Source: Microthrixaceae bacterium (GTDB taxonomy: Bacteria > Actinomycetota > Acidimicrobiia > Acidimicrobiales > DATDAH01). From it: DNA of 64,000 nt. Under the pieces are notes generated by a model. That model saw only the letters and a list, made by a program, of their open reading frames with translations. It was not told where the DNA came from and did not search any database. Shown here one piece after another: positions 58,729-64,000 of the stretch. Numbering within the stretch: position 1 is the stretch's first letter; every line of letters starts with the position of its first letter. Position numbers and translations under genes: made by a program. The DNA lies in assembly GCA_020637195.1 (NCBI GenBank), contig JACJWK010000001.1, forward strand, positions 138,501 to 202,500, written 5' to 3'.

Positions 58729-60107
58729 CCCTCTGGCACGGCCGCTTCGAGGGTGGGCCCGCCGAGGAGCTGCTCGCCTACACCGTCAGCCTCCCGTTCG
58801 ACCGCCGACTCGCGGCCGACGACCTGGTCGGCTCGCGCGCCCACGTCCGGGGCCTCGTGCGGGCGGGCATCCTCGACGGCGACGAGGCCGCGGCGGTGCT
58901 GGGCGCGCTCGACCGGGTCGAGGACGAGCTGGCCCAGGGGTCGTTCACGTTCGTGGCGTCGGACGAGGACATCCACACCGCGGTCGAGCGCCGGGTCACG
59001 GAGCTGGCCGGGCCCGCCGGTGCCAAGCTCCACACCGGTCGCAGCCGCAACGACCAGGTCGCCACCGACCTGCGCCTGTTCGCCAAGCGGGAGCTCGCGC
59101 TCGTGGCGGGCCGGGTGCTCGACCTCCAGCGGACGCTGCTCGCCCGGGCCGAGGCCGCCGGCGACGAGTACCTGCCGGGGTACACCCACCTGCAGCGGGC
59201 CCAGCCCGTGACGCTGGCCCACCACCTCCTGGCCCACGGGTGGGCGCTGGCCCGCGACGTGGACCGCCTGCTCGACGCCCGGCGTCGCCTCGACGTGTCG
59301 CCGCTCGGAGCGGGTGCCCTGGCGGGCTCGTCGCTCCCGCTCGACCCGGCCGGGGTCGCCCTCGACCTGGGCTTCGAGCGCGCCTTCGACAACTCGCTCG
59401 ACGCGGTCAGCGACCGGGACTTCGTGGCCGAGTCGCTGTTCGCGCTCGCCCTGGTCGGCCTGCACCTGTCGCGGCTGGGCGAGGAGGTCGTGCTCTGGAC
59501 GTCCGAGGAGTTCGGCTTCGCCCGCCTCGACGACGCCTACGCCACGGGCAGCTCGATGCTGCCGCAGAAGAAGAACCCCGACATCGCCGAGCTGGCCCGG
59601 GGCAAGGCGGGCCGCCTGGTGGGCAACCTCACCGGCCTGCTCGTGACCCTGAAGGGCCTGCCCCTGGCCTACAACCGAGACCTCCAGGAGGACAAGGAGC
59701 CCCTGTTCGACTCGCTGGAGCAGGTGAGCCTGGGACTGGCGGCCGTGGAGGGCCTGGTGGCCACCCTGACCTGGGACCACGAGCGCATGCGGGCGGCCGC
59801 GGACTCGCCCACGACGGCGGCGACCGACCTGGCCGAGCTCCTCGTGCGCGGCGGCATGCCGTTCCGGGATGCCCACGCCGTGGTGGGCGGCCTCGTGCGG
59901 GAGTCGCTCGACGGCGGCGCCGCCCTGAGCGATCTGGTCGCCGCCCACCCCGACCTCGGCCCCGATGCGCTCGCCCTGCTCGCACCCGGCGCCGCCACCG
60001 CCAACCGCACGACCCCCGGGGGCGCCGGCCCGGCACCGGTCGCCCGCCAGCTCGACCGCTTCCGCGCCCGGCTCGACGCCGACACCGCCCGGCTCGCCGC
60101 CGCCTGA
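58725..60107 (+). CDS. argH: Argininosuccinate lyase
   Basis: Final arginine step, releasing fumarate. 460 residues from GTG 58725. Fumarase/aspartase superfamily motifs: EDIHTAVERRVTEL, KLHTGRSRNDQVATDLRLF (about 103-121), PGYTHLQRAQPVTLAHHL and the signature loop GSSMLPQKKNPDIAEL (about 277-292) with the catalytic Ser. Starts WHGRFEGG, as usual. End of the arg operon. Confidence 0.97.
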   Translation: MTLWHGRFEGGPAEELLAYTVSLPFDRRLAADDLVGSRAHVRGLVRAGILDGDEAAAVLGALDRVEDELAQGSFTFVASDEDIHTAVERRVTELAGPAGAKLHTGRSRNDQVATDLRLFAKRELALVAGRVLDLQRTLLARAEAAGDEYLPGYTHLQRAQPVTLAHHLLAHGWALARDVDRLLDARRRLDVSPLGAGALAGSSLPLDPAGVALDLGFERAFDNSLDAVSDRDFVAESLFALALVGLHLSRLGEEVVLWTSEEFGFARLDDAYATGSSMLPQKKNPDIAELARGKAGRLVGNLTGLLVTLKGLPLAYNRDLQEDKEPLFDSLEQVSLGLAAVEGLVATLTWDHERMRAAADSPTTAATDLAELLVRGGMPFRDAHAVVGGLVRESLDGGAALSDLVAAHPDLGPDALALLAPGAATANRTTPGGAGPAPVARQLDRFRARLDADTARLAAA

Positions 60108-60113
60108 GCCGCC

Positions 60114-60599
60114 GTGGCGCCGCCGTTCGAGGCCCGTCCGGCGACGCTCGACGACGTCGGGGAGCTCGTGCGCCTGCGCGAGGTCATGTTCGACTCGATG
60201 GGCATCGTGGCGCGCGACGCCGGGTGGGTCGAGTCGTGCCGGCGCCACCTCGCCCGGCACCTCGGCACCGAGGCGCTCTACGGCGCGGTCGTGGACGACC
60301 CCGACGGGGCCGGGGCGGTCGCTTCGGGGCTCGTGGAGTTCCACGTCCGCATCCCGGGTGGTCAGAACGTGCTCGGGCGCACCGCCTACATCAGCTCGAT
60401 CGCCACCGACGAGGCCTTCCGCCGGCGGGGTGCCGCGAGGGCGATCATGGCGCACCTCCTCGACGAGATCGGGCGCCGCGGGGTCGAGGTGGTCGACCTG
60501 CACGCGACCGCGGTCGGCGAGGGCCTGTACCGAGAGCTCGGCTTCGCGCCCCGGGCCCAGCCGGAGCTGCGCCTCCACCTCGACGCCGGCTCGACCTGA
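60114..60599 (+). CDS. GNAT family N-acetyltransferase
   Basis: 161 residues from GTG 60114, 6 bases after argH. PATLDDVGELVRLREVMFDS at the N-terminus, YISSIATDEAFRRRGAARAIM (acetyl-CoA loop, about 90-110) and a short C-terminus YRELGFAPRAQPELRLHL. Being at the end of the arg operon it could act on an amino acid, but it lacks the features of ArgA-type synthases and the substrate is unknown. Confidence 0.85.
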   Translation: MAPPFEARPATLDDVGELVRLREVMFDSMGIVARDAGWVESCRRHLARHLGTEALYGAVVDDPDGAGAVASGLVEFHVRIPGGQNVLGRTAYISSIATDEAFRRRGAARAIMAHLLDEIGRRGVEVVDLHATAVGEGLYRELGFAPRAQPELRLHLDAGST

Positions 60600-60600
60600 C

Positions 60601-61197
60601 GTGCGGGCCCGGACGCTGCCGCGGTCGTTCTACCGTCGGGACAGCCGCGTCGTGGCGCCCGAGCTGCTCAACAAGGTGCTCCGCTCGTCGGTCGACGGCG
60701 CTCCGCCGCTGGCGGCGCGCATCGTGGAGGTCGAGGCCTACGCCGGCGCCGAGGACCCGGGCAGCCACGGCTACCGGGGCGAGACCCCCCGCACCCGCAC
60801 GATGTTCGGCCGGGCCGGGCACCTCTACGTGTACTTCACCTACGGGATGCACTGGTGCGCGAACGCCGTGTGCGGCGAGGTGGGGGAGTCGTCGGCCGTG
60901 CTGCTGCGCGCCGCCGCCCCGCTCGAGGGGCTCGAGGTGCTGCGGGCGAACCGGGGGCCGGCGGCGCGTCGCGAGCGCGACCTGTGCAGCGGCCCCGCCA
61001 AGCTGTGCCAGGCGTTCGGGATCGACCGGGCCTTCGACGGCGCCGACCTGGTCACCGGGGACCGGGGCCTGCGCATCACGGACGACGGCGTGCCCCCGCC
61101 CGACCGGCCGCGGGTCACGCGCCGCATCGGGCTCAGCGCCGGCGCCGAGCACGAGTGGCGCTGGTGCGTGGCCGGCGACCCGAACGTCTCGCGCTGA
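60601..61197 (+). CDS. 3-methyladenine DNA glycosylase (AAG/MPG type)
   Basis: Base-excision repair enzyme, 198 residues from GTG 60601, one base after the GNAT stop. Family features: RSFYRRDSRVVAPELLNKVL, RIVEVEAYAGAEDPGSHGYR (catalytic Glu region, about 41-60), MFGRAGHLYVYFTYGMHWCAN and LCSGPAKLCQAFGID. In Mycobacterium an mpg gene also lies just beside tyrS, matching the context here. Confidence 0.93.
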   Translation: MRARTLPRSFYRRDSRVVAPELLNKVLRSSVDGAPPLAARIVEVEAYAGAEDPGSHGYRGETPRTRTMFGRAGHLYVYFTYGMHWCANAVCGEVGESSAVLLRAAAPLEGLEVLRANRGPAARRERDLCSGPAKLCQAFGIDRAFDGADLVTGDRGLRITDDGVPPPDRPRVTRRIGLSAGAEHEWRWCVAGDPNVSR

Positions 61198-61207
61198 GCG
61201 CGCTCCC

Positions 61208-61213
61208 TAAGGT
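61208..61213 (+). promoter_or_regulatory. -10 element (TAAGGT) for the DUF2071-like gene
   Basis: TAAGGT ends 6 bases before GTG 61220, in the 22-base gap after the glycosylase gene. Leaderless arrangement. Confidence 0.45.
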
Positions 61214-61219
61214 GGGCGG

Positions 61220-61975
61220 GTGACCTTCGGCGGGACGGAGCGACCGGCGCCCCGGTGGTGCCACGCGGCCACCGAGCTCGACGACTTCGCGATGGTGACC
61301 TACCGGGTGCCCACCGAGCGCCTCGACGCGGTGACGCCCGACGGTGTCGTCCCCGACCGCTTCACCTTCGACGACGGCACCGAGGGGTCGTTGGTGTCGG
61401 CGGTGCCGTTCCTGGACCGGGACTTCCACTTCCGGTTCTTCCCGCTCGTCAAGGTGTCGTGCGGCCAGGTGAACTACCGGGCGTACGTCCACGTCGGCGG
61501 CCGCCGGGGTGTCTGGTTCTTCGGCACGTCGCTCGACAGCGTGTTCGTCGCCCTGCCCCGGCGGGCGTGGCGGATGCCCTGGCACCGCGACCGGATCCAC
61601 ATCGACAGCGACTGGGGGCCCGACGGGTGTCGCCGCTGGGCGTTCCGCGCCGACGGCTGGGGCGCGGGCGAGTGCCGGCTCACCTCGCAGGGTGTCCCGC
61701 TGGGCCGCCTGGACGGCTTCGCCGATCGCGACCACACGCTCGAGGTGCTCACCCACCCCACGGTGGGGTGGTACGAGCGGACCTCGCAGGGACTGGGGCA
61801 GTACTCCATCTGGCACGACGTGCTCGCCGCCGAGGCGTGCGACGTGGACGAGGCCCGCTTCGCGGTGTTCGAGCGCCTCGGCCTCGTCGAGCCGGGGGCG
61901 GCACCCCACAGCGCGATCGTGCAGCGCACGGTCCACTTCGACGTCCACACCCCGCCGGTGCGGCTGGCGGACTGA
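61220..61975 (+). CDS. DUF2071-like (YqjF-type) protein
   Basis: 251 residues from GTG 61220. Sequence style (MVTYRVPTERLDAVTPDGVV, GSLVSAVPFLDRDFHFRFFP, VNYRAYVHVGGRRGVWFFGT) matches the acetoacetate-decarboxylase-like DUF2071 family, whose function is unknown. It is followed by aromatic-rich strands (GWYERTSQGLGQYSIWHDV). No catalytic residues can be assigned. Convergent with the LLM gene, 19 bases apart. Confidence 0.75.
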   Translation: MTFGGTERPAPRWCHAATELDDFAMVTYRVPTERLDAVTPDGVVPDRFTFDDGTEGSLVSAVPFLDRDFHFRFFPLVKVSCGQVNYRAYVHVGGRRGVWFFGTSLDSVFVALPRRAWRMPWHRDRIHIDSDWGPDGCRRWAFRADGWGAGECRLTSQGVPLGRLDGFADRDHTLEVLTHPTVGWYERTSQGLGQYSIWHDVLAAEACDVDEARFAVFERLGLVEPGAAPHSAIVQRTVHFDVHTPPVRLAD

Positions 61976-61994
61976 CACCCGCCCCTCCGGCCGC

Positions 61995-62936
61995 TCAGCC
62001 GAACGCGTCGCGGAACAGGTCCCCGGCGGCGCGGATCGCGGAAGGGTCGGCGAGGGGCATGTTGAAGAGGAACTCCTCGACGCCCGCCTCCGCCAGGGCA
62101 TGGATCTGCTCGACCACCTCGCCCGGCTGGCCGAGGTTGCTCGTCGAGAGCGCCTCGGGGCCGGCCGCCCGGGCGAGGAAGTTCTGCAGCTCGCCCGTCT
62201 GTTGGGCCGACTGCGTGACGACGAGGGTGGCCAGTCGGGTCACCCGGACCTCCGCCGGGTCGCGGCCGACCTCCGCGCAGTGGCCGTGGAGCACCTCGAT
62301 CTTGTGACGGATGGTGTCGGGATCGCCGTGCAGGTTGCACGCGTCGGCGTACCGGGCCACGAGGCGCAGCGTGCGCCGCTCGCCGCCGCCCCCGACGAGG
62401 ATCCGCGGCCCGCCGGGCTGCACCGGTCGCGGCAGGTTGCGGGCGTCGTCGGTCCGGTGGTGCCGGCCCTCGAAGGTGACGTGATCGCGCTCGAACATGG
62501 CCCGGCAGATCTGGAGGGCGTCCTCCAGCCGGTCCATGCGCTCGCCGACCGGGGGGAACTCGAAGCCGTAGCCGTGGTGCTCGAGGTCGTGCCACGCCGC
62601 CCCCAGCCCGAGCACGGCCCGCCCGCGGCTGACGACGTCCAGCGTGGTGACGATCTTGGCCAGCATCGCCGGGTTCCGGTAGGTGACGCCGCTCACCAGC
62701 GCGCCGAGGTGGACCGACCCGGTCCGGGCGGCCAGGGCCCCGAGGAGCGTGTAGGCCTCGAGCATCGGCTGATCGGCACCGCCGAGCGCGGGGAGCTGGT
62801 AGAAGTGGTCCATCACCCAGAGCGAGCCGAAGCCGCTCTCCTCCGCAGCGAGGGCGCGGGCCACGACCTCGTCGAACATCTGGTCGTCGGGGACGCCGAA
62901 GCCGAAGTTGGGGAGCTGCAGGCCGAAGGTGGTCAC
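61995..62936 (-). CDS. LLM-class F420-dependent oxidoreductase
   Basis: 313-residue luciferase-like TIM-barrel enzyme from GTG 62936. Typical elements: FGLQLPNFGFGVPDDQMFDE, GFGSLWVMDHFYQLP, GALVSGVTYRNPAMLAKIVT, RAVLGLGAAWHDLEH and GGGGERRTLRLVARYADACN. The subgroup with YRNPAMLAK usually uses F420 in actinobacteria, but cofactor and substrate are inferred. The chosen start follows the TAGTGT promoter pattern. The frame stays open upstream only as antisense sequence. Confidence 0.88.
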   Translation of the reverse strand: MTTFGLQLPNFGFGVPDDQMFDEVVARALAAEESGFGSLWVMDHFYQLPALGGADQPMLEAYTLLGALAARTGSVHLGALVSGVTYRNPAMLAKIVTTLDVVSRGRAVLGLGAAWHDLEHHGYGFEFPPVGERMDRLEDALQICRAMFERDHVTFEGRHHRTDDARNLPRPVQPGGPRILVGGGGERRTLRLVARYADACNLHGDPDTIRHKIEVLHGHCAEVGRDPAEVRVTRLATLVVTQSAQQTGELQNFLARAAGPEALSTSNLGQPGEVVEQIHALAEAGVEEFLFNMPLADPSAIRAAGDLFRDAFG

Positions 62937-62943
62937 GGCCCGA

Positions 62944-62949
62944 ACACTA
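62944..62949 (-). promoter_or_regulatory. -10 element (TAGTGT, reverse strand) for the LLM gene
   Basis: On the reverse strand TAGTGT (62949 to 62944) lies 7 bases before the GTG at 62936, inside the 22-base gap to the next gene. Leaderless arrangement. Confidence 0.45.
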
Positions 62950-62958
62950 CGGGCCGGG

Positions 62959-63525
62959 TCAGACGTCGAGGGGGGTGGCGCAGCTCGGCATCGAGTTGAC
63001 CTCGGCGAAGTGGTCGATGGTGGTCGTGATCGAGCGGCCGCCGCGGGCCGTGAACTGGGCCGGTTCGGTGGACCCGGACTCGAGCGCAGCGACGTAGCGG
63101 TCGCGGTCGGCGAGGTGGGTGCGCCAGTCGGCCAGCCACAGCGCGGTGATGCGCGCGTCGCGGTCGTCGCCCTCGGGGGCGAGCGCCGCCAGGTCGTCGA
63201 CCATCGTGGCGAGGACGGCGTTCGCGTCGGCCAACGTGGTGGCGCGAGCCTCCGGGGAGGGCGCCTGCTGGGCGGGGGGCAGCTCCGCCAACGCGTCGCG
63301 GGCCTCGGCGCAGACGGGCTCGGCGGCGGTCGCGAACGACGGGTCGTCGAGCAGGTCCGGCGCGTCCCGGCGTGCCGCGCCGGACAGCGCGTACACCCAC
63401 AGCAGGACGAGCCCCAGGACGACCACGATCGCGAGGGCCCTGCCGATCGGCAGGCCCCCCCGGCGGGGACGGTCCGTGCTCGGGGCGGCGGGGCCCGGGC
63501 CCGAGGGCCGTGGGGACGGATCCAC
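62959..63525 (-). CDS. Single-pass membrane protein of unknown function
   Basis: 188 residues from GTG 63525 on the reverse strand, divergent from tyrS (88-base gap). A Pro/Arg-rich N-terminus is followed by one transmembrane helix ([20 protein letters not shown], about 27-46). The extracytoplasmic helical domain (about 50-188) has two cysteines ([12 protein letters not shown] and [10 protein letters not shown]) that could pair. I do not recognise the family. The frame remains open further upstream, so the start is a best guess, supported by the standard topology. Confidence 0.65.
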   Translation of the reverse strand: MDPSPRPSGPGPAAPSTDRPRRGGLPIGRALAIVVVLGLVLLWVYALSGAARRDAPDLLDDPSFATAAEPVCAEARDALAELPPAQQAPSPEARATTLADANAVLATMVDDLAALAPEGDDRDARITALWLADWRTHLADRDRYVAALESGSTEPAQFTARGGRSITTTIDHFAEVNSMPSCATPLDV

Positions 63526-63613
63526 CCCGCCAGGGTCCCCGCCACACCGGAGCCGTGTCCAGTCGGGCCGATCGCGCTTGCCGCCCGTCCTCGCCGACGG
63601 CGAGAGTGAGACC

Positions 63614-64000
63614 GTGACGACCAACGCCCTCCTCGAGGACCTCGGCGCCCGCGGCCTGATCCACGACACCACCGACCGGGATCGCCTGGCGCAGCGCCTG
63701 AACGAGGGCCCGATCGTGGTCTACGCCGGCTTCGACCCCACCGCCGACAGCCTGCACGTCGGCAACCTCGTCCCCCTCCTGTTGCTGCGTCGCTTCCGCG
63801 ACGCCGGGCACCGCTGCATCGCCCTGGCCGGCGGCGCCACGGGCATGGTCGGCGACCCCAGCGGGCGCTCGGAGGAGCGCAACCTGTTGGACGCGGCCAC
63901 CCTCGAGGCCAACCTCGCCGGGATCACCCCGCAACTCGTCCGCGTGCTGGGCGCGGGGGCCACCTTCGTCGACAACTCCAGCTGGACCCGTGACGTCACC
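63614..64000 (+). CDS. tyrS: Tyrosyl-tRNA synthetase, 3' end beyond the window
   Basis: The first 129 residues from GTG 63614. Class I synthetase: [40 protein letters not shown] with the HIGH motif as HVGN (48-51), [19 protein letters not shown], which binds tyrosine and ATP. The KMSKS loop and C-terminal S4-like domain lie outside. Charges tRNA-Tyr. Position beside an mpg-type glycosylase matches other actinobacteria. Confidence 0.95.
   Translation, partial: MTTNALLEDLGARGLIHDTTDRDRLAQRLNEGPIVVYAGFDPTADSLHVGNLVPLLLLRRFRDAGHRCIALAGGATGMVGDPSGRSEERNLLDAATLEANLAGITPQLVRVLGAGATFVDNSSWTRDVT

Overview
The window is a gene-dense, very high-GC piece of bacterial core chromosome, about 64 kb with no gap over 300 bases. 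GC-rich third codon positions, many GTG/TTG starts, 1- and 4-base stop/start overlaps, an actinobacterial integration host factor gene (mihF), an F420-type LLM oxidoreductase and a PriA without Walker A all point to Actinomycetota. My best guess, from general appearance only, is the Acidimicrobiia. As I remember the Mycobacterium tuberculosis chromosome, the gene order follows the same backbone in four blocks (relA-aspS-rarA-alaS-ruvX-mltG-aroE...efp-nusB; pyrR...metK-priA; fmt...rib genes; infC...pheST-argCJBDFRGH...tyrS), with most intervening genes absent.

Layout. 1-10.4 kb: relA 3' end, aspS, a reverse-strand membrane-anchored orphan, rarA, two small membrane proteins, alaS, ruvX, mltG. 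10.4-21.3 kb: shikimate genes (aroE; aroC-K-B-Q) around a DUF4388 protein, a prepilin peptidase and an acyl-CoA dehydrogenase, then an M24 peptidase, efp, nusB and a GNAT gene. 21.3-30.3 kb: complete de novo UMP operon pyrR-B-C-carA-carB-pyrD-pyrF behind a PyrR-type leader. 30.3-38.6 kb: mihF, gmk, rpoZ, coaBC, metK, priA, rsmD, def, fmt, moaB/mog. 38.6-42.5 kb: riboflavin operon (fused ribD-ribE, ribBA, ribH) behind an FMN riboswitch. 42.3-45.7 kb: a cold-shock-like protein, a GNAT protein, a membrane sulfatase-family protein and a DUF1844-like protein. 45.7-51.6 kb: infC-rpmI-rplT, a TrmH-type RNA methyltransferase, pheS-pheT. 51.7-60.1 kb: arginine operon argC-J-B-D-F-R-G-H with an ArgR-type operator. 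60.1-64 kb: GNAT, 3-methyladenine glycosylase, DUF2071-like protein, LLM oxidoreductase, small membrane protein, start of tyrS.

Regulation can be read from the DNA. A PyrR-binding loop precedes a terminator-like palindrome lying inside the first codons of pyrR. The rib operon has a palindromic operator over its promoter plus an FMN aptamer. GCAT-N4-ATGC boxes overlap the argC promoter, with argR in the same operon. Short ORFs bridge argD-argF and argR-argG. About nine transcription units have TANNNT only 6-9 nt before the start codon, suggesting leaderless mRNAs.

Caution on sequence quality. Between about 50,640 and 53,210 the reading frame of pheT, argC and argJ switches every few dozen bases although the encoded peptides remain recognisable. 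This looks like uncorrected single-read sequence, not gene decay. Isolated frame problems occur in the trmH-type gene (~47,862), at nusB/GNAT (~20,650-20,790) and possibly at the infC start. I see no mobile elements, CRISPR arrays, tRNA or rRNA genes. The window is a housekeeping region and contains no evident novel defence or biosynthetic system; the novelty candidates are regulatory.
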